Below, in pieces: positions 7,645 to 16,420 of a DNA stretch of 64,000 bases. Numbering within the stretch: the first letter of the stretch is position 1; each line of letters starts with the position of its first letter. The DNA lies in NCBI RefSeq assembly GCF_024706985.1, contig NZ_JAMCCX010000061.1:107182-171181 (forward strand), in the 5' to 3' direction. The DNA is from Alicyclobacillus sp. SP_1. Its GTDB lineage: Bacteria > Bacillota > Bacilli > Alicyclobacillales > Alicyclobacillaceae. The notes under the pieces were generated by a model. That model was not told the DNA's origin. It saw nothing but the letters and a program-made list of their open reading frames with translations, and did not search any database. The translations under genes were made by a program, and so were the position numbers.

Positions 7645-8775
7645 TTGGACAAGTATCTGCAGAAGACCCTGATGGAGAACTGGCGTCGGGAAATGAAGGC
7701 TGCGCATCTCTATCAAGTGTCTGCGGAAAAAGAGAAGGACGCACGACGGAAAGAGATATTAAAGCGTCTTGCCGAAGTGGAATACAAGCATGCACAATTG
7801 TGGGTGGACAAGCTGGCGGAGTATGGTGTTGAGGTACAGCCGGAGAGCGTCCCCATGCCTGCGGCTCCGACCGGAGACGTGGTCGAGTTGATGCAACAAA
7901 TTGAAGCAGTGGAACAAGGAAATGATGCGTGGTACCAGTCGCAGAGAAATGTATTGGACCAACCGGATATTCTCAGTATCCTCGACATCATTGACGAGGA
8001 TGAGAAACAACACCACTCACTCGACGACTTATTTCAGGCGCCTGCGTCACCAGGGAAAAAACTGAAACGCATCTGGGGCGACGAGCGCTGGCACAAAAGG
8101 GAGAGCGGGGGCTGGGTCGGGGACGCCATTTATGGGGTCAATGACGGTCTCGGAGCCATTTTCGGAATCATCGCAGGTGTGGCTGGATACACAAATCAAA
8201 ATACGGAAATTCTCATTTCTGGCATGTTTGGTGCTCTGGCGTCCACTTTGTCCATGGGAGCTGGCGCATATTTGGCCGCAAAGTCAGAAAATGAACTGAT
8301 GGAGTCTGAACTGGCTTCCGAGCGTCGCGAGATTCTCGAAAATCCAGACCATGAGCGAGAAGAACTGGCGTTGTTGTACGAGTTAAAAGGCTTTGAGGCA
8401 GCGGAAGCCGAACGCATTGCCAGTCAAATTTCGAGCGATCCGGACGTGTTCATGAAGACCATGGCCCAAGAGGAACTGGGCATCCATGAGACGAGCGCAT
8501 CGAATCCCTGGCAGTCGGCTATCTTTGGCGCGGCATCGACGCTCGTTGGCGCGGTCATTCCGCTCATTCCGTTTTTCTTCATGCAAGGCGCCATCGCCTT
8601 GATTGTGGCGGCCGCCATCTCCATCTTGGCACATTTCGTGGTAGGCGCCTTAAAGAGTCGCATCACGGTGCGTTCCTGGTGGGTGAGTGGCTTAGAAATG
8701 ACCTTGGTCGGCGTTATCGTCGGTGGCGTGTCCTATGCTTTAGGTGAAATCGGAAGGATTCTTCTCGTGCATTGA
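7645..8775 (+). CDS. ferritin-like/VIT1-CCC1 fusion, probable iron or manganese transporter
   Basis: This 376-residue protein has two parts. Residues 1-140 form a rubrerythrin/ferritin-like bundle with diiron-type ligands (EMKAAHLYQ, EVEYKHAQLW, DEDEKQHHSL). Residues 155-376 are a VIT1/CCC1 membrane domain with about five helices, beginning GDAIYGVNDGLGAIFG. The same architecture occurs in MbfA, a proton-coupled iron exporter, so metal efflux sensed or fed by the diiron domain is the best guess. It starts at TTG with GGGAGG seven bases upstream. Confidence 0.85.
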   Translation: MDKYLQKTLMENWRREMKAAHLYQVSAEKEKDARRKEILKRLAEVEYKHAQLWVDKLAEYGVEVQPESVPMPAAPTGDVVELMQQIEAVEQGNDAWYQSQRNVLDQPDILSILDIIDEDEKQHHSLDDLFQAPASPGKKLKRIWGDERWHKRESGGWVGDAIYGVNDGLGAIFGIIAGVAGYTNQNTEILISGMFGALASTLSMGAGAYLAAKSENELMESELASERREILENPDHEREELALLYELKGFEAAEAERIASQISSDPDVFMKTMAQEELGIHETSASNPWQSAIFGAASTLVGAVIPLIPFFFMQGAIALIVAAAISILAHFVVGALKSRITVRSWWVSGLEMTLVGVIVGGVSYALGEIGRILLVH

Positions 8776-8843
8776 TGTGCTGTGTGACCCAACTTCGACG
8801 CATCCCTTGGCCCTGAAAGGGATGGTACCCACACGCGTTGGTG

Positions 8844-8875
8844 ACTTGCCTGCATTCCATGCAGGCAAGTTTTTA
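8844..8875 (+). terminator. rho-independent terminator
   Basis: A perfect 11-bp stem (ACTTGCCTGCA/TGCAGGCAAGT) with a five-base loop and following Ts lies downstream of the VIT1-family gene. Confidence 0.9.
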
Positions 8876-8966
8876 TGCATCTTGGGCAGAGGTGCCCTGC
8901 AGTCTGAGCCCAAGTGCGGCCTGTTCCTCCGCATTCGCCCGTAGTGCCCCAGCACGAGCGTGCGAC

Positions 8967-9716
8967 CTAGGCCAGCTTTGTCAGAATGTCCGGCCCATTC
9001 TCGGTGACCACGAGCGTGTGCTCGTATTGAATGGATAGTCCGCCATCCGCCGTTCTTGCGGTCCAGCCGTCGTCGTCCACGGTGCACTCGTACGATCCGG
9101 TATTGACCATCGGCTCAATCGTAAACGCCATTCCTTTTTTGATTTTCGGTCCTTTGTGTGGCGGTCCAAAATGCAATACTTCGGGACTCTCATGCATTTG
9201 GCGGCCGATACCATGACCGATAAAGTCGCGCACTACCGAAAAGCCTTGCCCTTCGACAAAAGTCTGGATGGCATGGCCGATGTCCGAAATGTGGTTGTCC
9301 AGGACGGCCTGTTCAATGCCGATGTAGAGCGACTGTTCGGTCACCTGCATGAGTCGCGAAGCGGTCTCGCTCAGTTCACCAATGCCATAACTCCAGGCAG
9401 AATCCGCATGAAGTCCTTTATGGAGGGCGACCATGTCGACGGTGATGATGTCCCCTGAGCGCAGCCGGTAATCACTGGGGAAGCCATGACAGACCACATC
9501 GTTCACGGACGTGCACGCTGCATAGGGATAGCCTTTGTATCCCTTCTGTGCCGGAATCATGCCATGCTTCGTCAAGAAGTCTTCCACAAATCGGTCGATT
9601 TGCATGGTCGTAACGCCTTCGCGGATAAAGCTACGCAGTGCCTCATGACAGCTGGCAACAACCTGCCCCGCTTCTCGCATCAATTGAATTTCATGACGAC
9701 TTTTCGCGATAATCAA
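8967..9716 (-). CDS. map: type I methionine aminopeptidase
   Basis: Removes the initiator methionine from nascent proteins. The 249-residue length fits the type I enzyme. Metal ligands are visible in order: Asp of VDMVALH, Asp of HADSAWSYG, His of IGHGIGRQMHE, Glu of TIEPMV and Glu of SIQYEHT. It is monocistronic here rather than in the ribosomal-protein region where map often lies, so it may be a second copy. AGGAGG is close upstream of the ATG. Confidence 0.95.
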   Translation of the reverse strand: MIIAKSRHEIQLMREAGQVVASCHEALRSFIREGVTTMQIDRFVEDFLTKHGMIPAQKGYKGYPYAACTSVNDVVCHGFPSDYRLRSGDIITVDMVALHKGLHADSAWSYGIGELSETASRLMQVTEQSLYIGIEQAVLDNHISDIGHAIQTFVEGQGFSVVRDFIGHGIGRQMHESPEVLHFGPPHKGPKIKKGMAFTIEPMVNTGSYECTVDDDGWTARTADGGLSIQYEHTLVVTENGPDILTKLA

Positions 9717-9933
9717 TCACAAATCCTCCCACAATCTCTGTCTTTCTTACTTTAGCATAAAGTCGCGTTGGTTCAACAACGGGATGGGCCAGAGATATTC
9801 TAGTAGTTCGGCGCAAACGATGGCCGTTTTGCGAGGTGTACCATTTGTCAGGAATGCTTGTGGTCCGATAGACTGAGTGGGAGAGACCGAGGCCTGGGTG
9901 CCATGGACCGGTAGGATACGAGGAGGAGATTGC

Positions 9934-10698
9934 ATGCGACGTTTCATCGATTTGAGTGTCCCGCTCGACAACGATGCCAAGGAACCCTTTCCGCCGCATA
10001 TCGAGTATCAGAATCATCGCGACAGTTTGCCACTGGCTGCGCGGGCGTTTGGCATTCAGGAGTCGGATTGGCCTGATGGCAAAGCGTGGGCGGCAGAAGA
10101 AGTGACTCTTACGACCCATACCGGAACACATGTCGATGCACCCTACCATTACTGGGACACGACGGCGGGCAAACCCGCCAAAACGGTCGATGAATTGCCG
10201 CTGGAATGGTTTTATGGGCCGGGCGTGCTGCTTGATTTTACCCATAAGCGTGCTGGCGAGGAAATCTCCCGGGACGAAGTCGAGACTGCGCTCGCCCGGA
10301 TTTCTCACACGTTACACCCGGGAGAAATCGTCCTCGTTCGCACGGGCTGTGACAAACTCTTGTTTGAGCCAGGGTTTATGGATGCGCACCCGGGGATGAG
10401 TGCGGACGCAACGCGCTATTTGATTGAATGCGGAATTAAGGTGATGGGAACGGATGCGTATGGATGGGATGTCCCTTTTCATGTGCAGGGCGAACAGTTT
10501 CGCGCCACAGGCAATCCAGATGTCATCTGGGCAGCCCACTATGTGGGTAAAGAACTTGAGTACTGTCAAATAGAGAAGCTGGCCAACTTGGACAAAATTC
10601 CGTCACCCACAGGCTTTACTGTGGTTGCATTTCCAGTGAAGCTTGCCCGAGCCAGCGCCTCTTGGGTGAGACCAGTTGCCATTGTTGAAGAAGACTGA
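9934..10698 (+). CDS. cyclase-family protein, probable kynurenine formamidase (KynB-like)
   Basis: This 254-residue protein carries the metal-binding signature HTGTHVDAPYHY (about residues 68-79) of the cyclase/KynB family and starts RRFIDLSVPL. KynB hydrolyses N-formylkynurenine to kynurenine. Kynureninase is encoded 6 kb away on the other strand, which supports a role in tryptophan breakdown, but other cyclase-family members act on different cyclic amides or esters. The ATG follows AGGAGGAG. No tryptophan 2,3-dioxygenase gene is in view. Confidence 0.8.
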   Translation: MRRFIDLSVPLDNDAKEPFPPHIEYQNHRDSLPLAARAFGIQESDWPDGKAWAAEEVTLTTHTGTHVDAPYHYWDTTAGKPAKTVDELPLEWFYGPGVLLDFTHKRAGEEISRDEVETALARISHTLHPGEIVLVRTGCDKLLFEPGFMDAHPGMSADATRYLIECGIKVMGTDAYGWDVPFHVQGEQFRATGNPDVIWAAHYVGKELEYCQIEKLANLDKIPSPTGFTVVAFPVKLARASASWVRPVAIVEED

Positions 10699-10710
10699 GG
10701 ATTGATGCGG

Positions 10711-11655
10711 TCACATCGCACTGGATGCGACAATCGAATTGCGGAGTTTCCCAAGGCCGGTGATTTCCAGTTCCACCACATCGCCGGGTTCCAGCCAACG
10801 ATGCACTTCGGGACCGAGTTCAAGTAGGCAGCCAGTGCCAACCGTTCCAGACCCAATCAAGTCGCCTGGATAGACCGTGACTTCGTCCGCCGCACGCTCC
10901 AGCATCTCGCCGAACGTGTAGTGCATGTCGTGCGCATTACCGTGGGAAAGTAGTCGCCCATTCACGGTGGCGGTCATCTCCAAGTGGTATCGGTCGCCAT
11001 CGCGGTAGGCGTCTAATTCATCTGGAGTGGCAATGTACGGTCCCATCGAAGTCGCGAAATCTTTGCCTTTGGCGGGTCCGAGTCCAATCGGGCTCTCGGC
11101 TAGTTGCAGGTCTCGAGCACTCCAGTCATTTAATATCACGTAGCCGAAGATAGAGCCTTCTGCCTCACGGGCAGAGATGTTTTGCACCTTCCGACCGACG
11201 ACGGCAGCCAGTTCCAACTCATAGTCCAGCCAGTTGGCATGTCGAGGTTTGGTGATGGTTGCATCGGGGCCCACGATGGATTGGTGATTGGAGAAATAAA
11301 ATGCAGGTAGGTCGTACCACTGTGGGACCATGTCTAGTCCGGCCCGCCGCCTAGCATCCAACACGTGTTTTTCAAAGGCAAAGAAGTCGCGGAAGCTCTT
11401 TGGACGCGGCAAGGGAGCAAGCAGTTGTACGTCTGACAAGGCATATATCCCCTTCGCACCAATCAAACTTTCAACGGTGAGCGATTCGTCCAACTGGCGC
11501 GCCAAGTCCAGATGTTTGTGGGAATCTTCGAGAAAATCCAACAGGTTGTTTGGCAACTTACCGCCCGAGATGGCCGCCATGTCCATCACCAACGAACCAT
11601 TGATCCACCCCGACCGCTCGCCAGCAGTCGGGGTTTGAAATGTGACAAATTTCAT
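10711..11655 (-). CDS. fumarylacetoacetate hydrolase (FAH) family protein
   Basis: This 314-residue protein has the FAH core: FYFSNHQSIVGPDATI, the metal-binding acidic pattern DYELELAAVVG, and VILNDWSARDLQ. Members cleave or decarboxylate beta-diketo acids in aromatic degradation. The gene follows the DHA2 transporter by 16 bases, so the two are probably co-transcribed under the PadR promoter. The substrate is not deducible. It converges on the cyclase gene. Confidence 0.88.
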   Translation of the reverse strand: MKFVTFQTPTAGERSGWINGSLVMDMAAISGGKLPNNLLDFLEDSHKHLDLARQLDESLTVESLIGAKGIYALSDVQLLAPLPRPKSFRDFFAFEKHVLDARRRAGLDMVPQWYDLPAFYFSNHQSIVGPDATITKPRHANWLDYELELAAVVGRKVQNISAREAEGSIFGYVILNDWSARDLQLAESPIGLGPAKGKDFATSMGPYIATPDELDAYRDGDRYHLEMTATVNGRLLSHGNAHDMHYTFGEMLERAADEVTVYPGDLIGSGTVGTGCLLELGPEVHRWLEPGDVVELEITGLGKLRNSIVASSAM

Positions 11656-11671
11656 AGGAGTGCTCCTTTCG

Positions 11672-13279
11672 TCAGGCAGACCGAGGTCGGTCGTTGTTCA
11701 CGAAGAAGAGGGTGCACAGAAATCCGATGGCTAGTAGGGCTCCGGCAACCCATATGGAAATTCCAAATGCGTGTAAAAACGAGGCACGCGCATACTGAGA
11801 AACGTCGGTGAGCAACGCAGAGTGACCGTACTTAGCCGCTTCTCCAGAGCCGCGAAATCCTTCACTACCAGCAATGATACCAGCTTTGCTGACGCCTCGC
11901 GAGACTTGATGCAGTACTGACTGCGTGACGTGAGGGATGCGGATGGACAGGATTTTTGCCTGCAACTGATGCAGGTAACGGTTGTCGAGGACGGCCCCGA
12001 GAAACGCAATGCCGAAGGCTGTGCCAATTTGGCGGCAGACGTTGTTGACCCCAGAAGCCATGCCAGACCTCCGCGGCTCGACGGCTCCGAGAGCTACACT
12101 GGTGAGCGGGGGGTTGACCATGCCGTTGCCAATGCCGGCCACGATGGCCGCCGGGAATAGAATCGCCCAGTACGGATTGACATGGACACCACTGACACGG
12201 GCCATCAAGAGTACGCCGACGGTCACGAGCAGCATACCCACGGCAAGTATCCACTTTGGCCCAACGCGATCGCTAAAACGGCCGGCAATGGGAGCGCCCA
12301 CGAGCACCATGGCACTGAGCGGCATAAAGCGAAGTCCAGCCGAGAGAGCACTATAACCCATGTAGTTCTGCAGATACAGTGATAGGTAGAAAAACAGCGA
12401 ATAGAGACCTGCGCTGAGACAGAAAGCCGCGACCGTCGCTCCAGTAAAACTTCGGATGGCGAAGAGTCGCAAGTCTACCATCGGGTCTTTAAGACGCAGT
12501 TCGCCGAAGATGAAAGCGAGGAGGCCCACCGCTGCGATGCCGAAGAGCACGAGAATGTACGTGGAGCCAAATCCCTTGCTGCTGCCTTGGATGAGTGCGA
12601 GCACCAAGCAAAACATCGTGACGGTCAGTGTGACCAGACCGTAAATGTCAATGCGCCGCGAGGAATGTTCGTCGCGCGATTCGGGCACAGCCCAGAGGGT
12701 GATGAGAATCGCAGCCACGCCAATGGGGACATTGAGGTAAAAAATCGATTGCCAACTTACCTTCTCTACGAGAACTCCGCCGACGAGGGGACCGATGGCC
12801 GTTGCCAGGCCAGCGACGGCTCCCCAGATGCCAAATGCGGTTCCCCGTTCCCGTCCGTGAAAAATGACTGCAATGATGGCCGCCGACAGAGGAGTCATGG
12901 CGGAAGCACCAAGTCCCTGAATGCCGCGCGCCAAGTTGAGCACGAGAATGGGGGCTAAGCCGATATGGGCAATTTGTGGGGACAGCGACGATAAGAGCGA
13001 TCCGGTCGAAAACACGGCTAACCCGGCGATGAACACTTTCTTGCGTCCAAAAATGTCTCCAAGTCGTCCCGCAGTGACGAGAACAACGGCAAAGACGAGA
13101 GCGTATCCATTAATCACCCACTCTAAGTCGGAAAAATTGGCGTGAGTGTCGAGGCGAATGGTGGGTAACGCCACATTGACAATGGTGACGTCGAGCAGAG
13201 ACATGAACAGTCCAAAACTGACTGCAAGAAGTGCCCACCATTTGTGGGGTTGTCGACCTTGGGACAGTGCCGTGGCCAT
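11672..13279 (-). CDS. DHA2-type MFS drug/proton antiporter
   Basis: This protein of about 535 residues has 14 predicted membrane spans, the DHA2 family layout. Motif A appears as GRLGDIFGRKKVFI, and LDVTIVNVALPTI is typical of EmrB/QacA exporters in the first span. ATG 13279 has AAAGGAGG upstream and is preferred over an in-frame start 16 codons earlier. It lies between padR (100 bases upstream) and the FAH gene, matching a PadR-controlled efflux or aromatic-compound module. Confidence 0.92.
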   Translation of the reverse strand: MATALSQGRQPHKWWALLAVSFGLFMSLLDVTIVNVALPTIRLDTHANFSDLEWVINGYALVFAVVLVTAGRLGDIFGRKKVFIAGLAVFSTGSLLSSLSPQIAHIGLAPILVLNLARGIQGLGASAMTPLSAAIIAVIFHGRERGTAFGIWGAVAGLATAIGPLVGGVLVEKVSWQSIFYLNVPIGVAAILITLWAVPESRDEHSSRRIDIYGLVTLTVTMFCLVLALIQGSSKGFGSTYILVLFGIAAVGLLAFIFGELRLKDPMVDLRLFAIRSFTGATVAAFCLSAGLYSLFFYLSLYLQNYMGYSALSAGLRFMPLSAMVLVGAPIAGRFSDRVGPKWILAVGMLLVTVGVLLMARVSGVHVNPYWAILFPAAIVAGIGNGMVNPPLTSVALGAVEPRRSGMASGVNNVCRQIGTAFGIAFLGAVLDNRYLHQLQAKILSIRIPHVTQSVLHQVSRGVSKAGIIAGSEGFRGSGEAAKYGHSALLTDVSQYARASFLHAFGISIWVAGALLAIGFLCTLFFVNNDRPRSA

Positions 13280-13379
13280 GAAAGAGCCTCCTTTACGTTG
13301 TGGACATCCAACCTGCGGAGCCTTCACACAGGGACTTCTCGTGTCGATGTTCTTGATGTGTGGGCGCTTCGCGCCTGTT

Positions 13380-13919
13380 TCATCCAGGAATATCTTTTAG
13401 TTGAATATTAACCCATACCAAGTCGGATTGAAGAAGATGCAGCGTGTGATCGATAGCGCGCAGAATGTCCTGTTGCTCGATGGTACTTAAATGCTCGTGT
13501 TGTTGAATGCGCTCGATGTTGTCTCCGTATTCGCGAATTTGTTCGAGCAAATGGCGCTGGTAATCGAGCCATATGGTTCGGATGTCTGTCTCTTTCAAGT
13601 GGTGCAAGTTGACGAGTTTGAAGTGAAAGAGGGCCAAGGCCTCGGAAGACGTGGGGAGCGGTTGGAGCATTCGGCGTAAAAAATCCGCCCGCCCTTTGGC
13701 CGTAATGGTGTATTGCTTTTTCTTTCGCAAGCTGTCGTCTTCGACATCTGACGTATACGGGGCAATCAGCCCATCCAATTCCATCCGGCGCATCATTGGG
13801 TAGAGCGTGCCATAGCTCACCGAGCGCAGAGGTCCTAAGGAATGCGTGAGTATTTCGCTCAGCATGTATCCGTGCATAGGCCTATCCATCAATTCCCCTA
13901 AGACAAACAGTTCGTACAG
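13380..13919 (-). CDS. PadR-family transcriptional regulator, probable CTG start
   Basis: The protein (about 180 residues from CTG) has the PadR winged helix LYELFVLGELMDRPMHGYMLSEIL...YGTLYPMMRRMELDGLI and a C-terminal dimerisation helix region (about 95-175). PadR proteins repress efflux or phenolic-acid genes and release DNA on binding the inducer. The open frame extends to 14009, but that part overlaps a promoter and two palindromes. The first codon downstream with a ribosome site is CTG 13919 (GGGAGG seven bases before it). The gene heads a likely operon with the DHA2 transporter and FAH gene. Confidence 0.85.
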   Translation of the reverse strand: MYELFVLGELMDRPMHGYMLSEILTHSLGPLRSVSYGTLYPMMRRMELDGLIAPYTSDVEDDSLRKKKQYTITAKGRADFLRRMLQPLPTSSEALALFHFKLVNLHHLKETDIRTIWLDYQRHLLEQIREYGDNIERIQQHEHLSTIEQQDILRAIDHTLHLLQSDLVWVNIQLKDIPG

Positions 13920-13950
13920 AGTGGTTCCTCCCTTGTCAAAAGCTATTGTG

Positions 13951-13990
13951 TATATCGATTCGATATAGCGATGCGATACAAATGTATCAA
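13951..13990 (-). promoter_or_regulatory. padR promoter with two overlapping palindromic operators
   Basis: Read on the minus strand, TTGATA (13990-13985), a 17-base spacer and TATATC (13967-13962) form a sigma-A-type promoter. Palindrome GATACA-AA-TGTATC (13975-13988) covers the -35 side and TATATCGA-T-TCGATATA (13951-13967) covers the -10. This suggests autoregulation by PadR. Transcription would begin near 13955, downstream of the apparent 5' extension of the padR frame. Confidence 0.75.
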
Positions 13991-14150
13991 AAGCGTGCGG
14001 TGGCATCAAGGGATGGACAACTCGTGACTGCCGCTTTTTTGTGGGTGCGAGGTGTCATGACGTGACAACCGCCGACAGGGCAGACTCGGTCTCTTGAATA
14101 CTCTGGTAGAGAATTGCAGGGCATTCCAAGCCAGCGAGGTGTGGACCAAG

Positions 14151-16298
14151 ATGGATTGGAACAACAACGTAGGGAGTGGTGGGGAGGCGTTCGAGAGCCT
14201 TGGTGGTGTCTTAGAGGATGGCCTAGAACGGCTGGTTGCTAGTCAAGCACAGGATGGAAGTTGGCAACACGCATTCGATACGGGTGTCATGCCGGATGCG
14301 CAAACTGCGATTGGACTTTATCTGCTCGGGGAACAGGCATGGGATTGGGTGCGACCTCTTTTGGTCCGCCTCCAAGCCATGCAAGAAGAACATGGGGGCT
14401 GGAGCGTCTATCCGGGCGACGGTGGGGACTTGTCCACCACCGTGGAGTGCTACTACGCCTTGACTCTTTGGCGGGCATGGCCAGTCGGTTCGGAACTTGC
14501 CAAGTGCCGTGCCGAGAAGTTCATTCGAGAGCGGGGCGGACTTCGCAAGTGTCGCAATTTAACCAAGACCTGGCTCGCAGTCGGTGGCGAAATACTTTGG
14601 AGAGAACTACCTTCTGCTCGTTGGTACAGCATGTTGCTCCGGCGCGGGTCTCCCATTCGTCTGGAGCAGTTGACCATCTTTACGCAGTTGCACATCGTGC
14701 CGATGCTTCTTCTCGGTCACCTACGCTACGTGTCTCCCTATGCGAAGGCACCCGTGTTGACTAACCTAGACATGCATTCACGAATCAGTCGACGTGGCTC
14801 ATCATGGACCGGGGACAAGGATGCGAGAACCACGAATGCTCGACGCTTACTCGTTCGACGGCGAGCGAGCGAACGTTGCCGCCAGATGATTCAGCAACAT
14901 CAGGAAGACGATGGAACGCTTGCCGGCTATCACTCGTCGACGTTTCTTTGGTTGTTGGCGAAACGGGCATGGGTCCATCCAGACACCTGTGATGTGTCGC
15001 AGGAACTATGCAGCATTCGCAAAAACTGCCTGTTCATTGCAGGTGAATTCGGAAAGCATCAGCAGACGTGCAATGCGCATGTCTGGAACACGTCACTCGC
15101 GCTGCAAGCACTTCAGGAAAAGAGTCTGTGGGCACACGAGAAGACCCATGCACGAGCCATTGACCGCGGAGTCGCTTATCTGCTGACGCATCAGCACCGA
15201 ATGGAATACGGCGGCGGATGGGCTTTTTCGAGCAACAACACGCGCCATCCGGACACGGATGACACGGTCGCCGCACTGACGGCCCTGATGCCCGTGCGCA
15301 CATCACATGCTGCGGCCTGGAGCAGAGGCGTCCAGTTTTTGCTGGACCGGCAAAACAAGGACGGTGGGTGGTCTGCTTTTGTCAAGAACGCCGGAAAGAG
15401 TTATTTGGAGTGGATTCCTGCCAATGACATGAAACGGGCTATGGCCGATCCGTCGACTGCAGACGTCACGGGTCGAGTCTTAGAATTTCTCGCGCGGTCG
15501 CAGAGTTTGCCATCTGCACATCCGGTGGTGGCGCGCGGGTGCCGATGGTTGTTGCGGCATCAGGAGGCGGACGGCAGCTGGTATGGGCGCTGGGGGACCG
15601 CTTATGTGTACGGCACGTGGTGCGCCGTCCGGGCGTTGGTAAGTCAGACGCATCAGGCAGGCGTGCGAGCGTCTTTGCAGGTTGCTTTGGATTGGCTGAT
15701 GTCTGTCCAGCGTGAGGACGGTGGATTTGGCGAGTCTGCTGCCAGCGAATGTCTCGGTCATTACGTGCCGCTCGGCCACAGTTTGCCGACGCAGACCGCT
15801 TGGGCGCTCGACACGTTGGTGGCACTCGCCACAGGGGATTTGGATGAGGCACTGCGGCGGGCTGCGCAGCGCTCGGCCGAGCGCTGTGTGTTATGGCTGT
15901 TGAAGCATGAGCACCATGGGCAGTGGGAGGAAGATTATCCAACCGGATCGGCCTTCGCAGGCGCTCTTCACATTCGCTATCACATCTACCGCGAAGTATG
16001 GCCGCTAATCGCTCTGTCGAGATTCGCGGAAATGGTGGAGAGTGGTCATGCAGGTTCTGTGAAGGGAGGTGAACAACATGGTGCATCCGCGCTTATTTGC
16101 AGCCTTTCGCTCAAGGATTGCCAATCCCATGTACTGGCGCAGAACCCATCGGATTCTTCGCTGCTACTCGCAGGCCGACTTGGCCACGCCAGAGGGAGCT
16201 GCAGCACTTGTCGACCACATGAGCTACGCATTGAACGTGCCGATCACGCCTGCGGAGCGGGACGGAGCCGTGCAGTGGCTTGTGGCGCAGCGGATTAA
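14151..16298 (+). CDS. squalene-hopene/sporulenol cyclase-type triterpene cyclase, with odd C-terminal extension
   Basis: The protein carries QW repeats (QAQDGSW, QNKDGGW, QEADGSWYGRWG, QREDGGFGE) and the catalytic acid motif DTDDT in HPDTDDTVAALTAL. It closely recalls Bacillus sporulenol synthase (FSSNNTRHPD, DPSTADVTGRVLEFL), which cyclises C35 polyprenes for spore membranes. Squalene-hopene cyclase is the alternative. The family normally ends near HIRYHIYREVWPLIALSRFAE (about 16035); here the frame runs on for about 80 unrelated residues across the next gene. ATG 14151 has GAGGTG nine bases upstream and is preferred over TTG 14094. Confidence 0.88.
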   Translation: MDWNNNVGSGGEAFESLGGVLEDGLERLVASQAQDGSWQHAFDTGVMPDAQTAIGLYLLGEQAWDWVRPLLVRLQAMQEEHGGWSVYPGDGGDLSTTVECYYALTLWRAWPVGSELAKCRAEKFIRERGGLRKCRNLTKTWLAVGGEILWRELPSARWYSMLLRRGSPIRLEQLTIFTQLHIVPMLLLGHLRYVSPYAKAPVLTNLDMHSRISRRGSSWTGDKDARTTNARRLLVRRRASERCRQMIQQHQEDDGTLAGYHSSTFLWLLAKRAWVHPDTCDVSQELCSIRKNCLFIAGEFGKHQQTCNAHVWNTSLALQALQEKSLWAHEKTHARAIDRGVAYLLTHQHRMEYGGGWAFSSNNTRHPDTDDTVAALTALMPVRTSHAAAWSRGVQFLLDRQNKDGGWSAFVKNAGKSYLEWIPANDMKRAMADPSTADVTGRVLEFLARSQSLPSAHPVVARGCRWLLRHQEADGSWYGRWGTAYVYGTWCAVRALVSQTHQAGVRASLQVALDWLMSVQREDGGFGESAASECLGHYVPLGHSLPTQTAWALDTLVALATGDLDEALRRAAQRSAERCVLWLLKHEHHGQWEEDYPTGSAFAGALHIRYHIYREVWPLIALSRFAEMVESGHAGSVKGGEQHGASALICSLSLKDCQSHVLAQNPSDSSLLLAGRLGHARGSCSTCRPHELRIERADHACGAGRSRAVACGAAD

Positions 16299-16353
16299 TC
16301 CGCACAGCCCGGCGCATCAAATGAGAATGTGGCAGTACGTCTACGGAGGTTGA
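16078..16353 (+). CDS. small protein of unknown function overlapping the cyclase 3' end
   Basis: This 91-residue basic protein (MVHPRLFAAFRSRIANPMYW...) has no recognised domain; it contains ALVDHMSYALNVPITPAERDGAVQW in several probable helices. GGGAGG lies nine bases before its ATG, which is good evidence that it is translated. It overlaps the cyclase frame by 221 bases in another frame. Co-transcription with the cyclase is expected. Function unknown. Confidence 0.6.
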   Translation: MVHPRLFAAFRSRIANPMYWRRTHRILRCYSQADLATPEGAAALVDHMSYALNVPITPAERDGAVQWLVAQRINPHSPAHQMRMWQYVYGG

Positions 16354-16420
16354 GAGCGGCTTAGTGGGGGGAATGGGGCGGAGTTGTCCGCCCCCACTGC
16401 CTCTGTTCCAAGGGAACGAG

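Noticed and set aside
9691..10308. 205-codon minus-strand frame over the map 5' region and cyclase gene
   Set aside because: It overlaps two recognisable genes, and its product has no family features.
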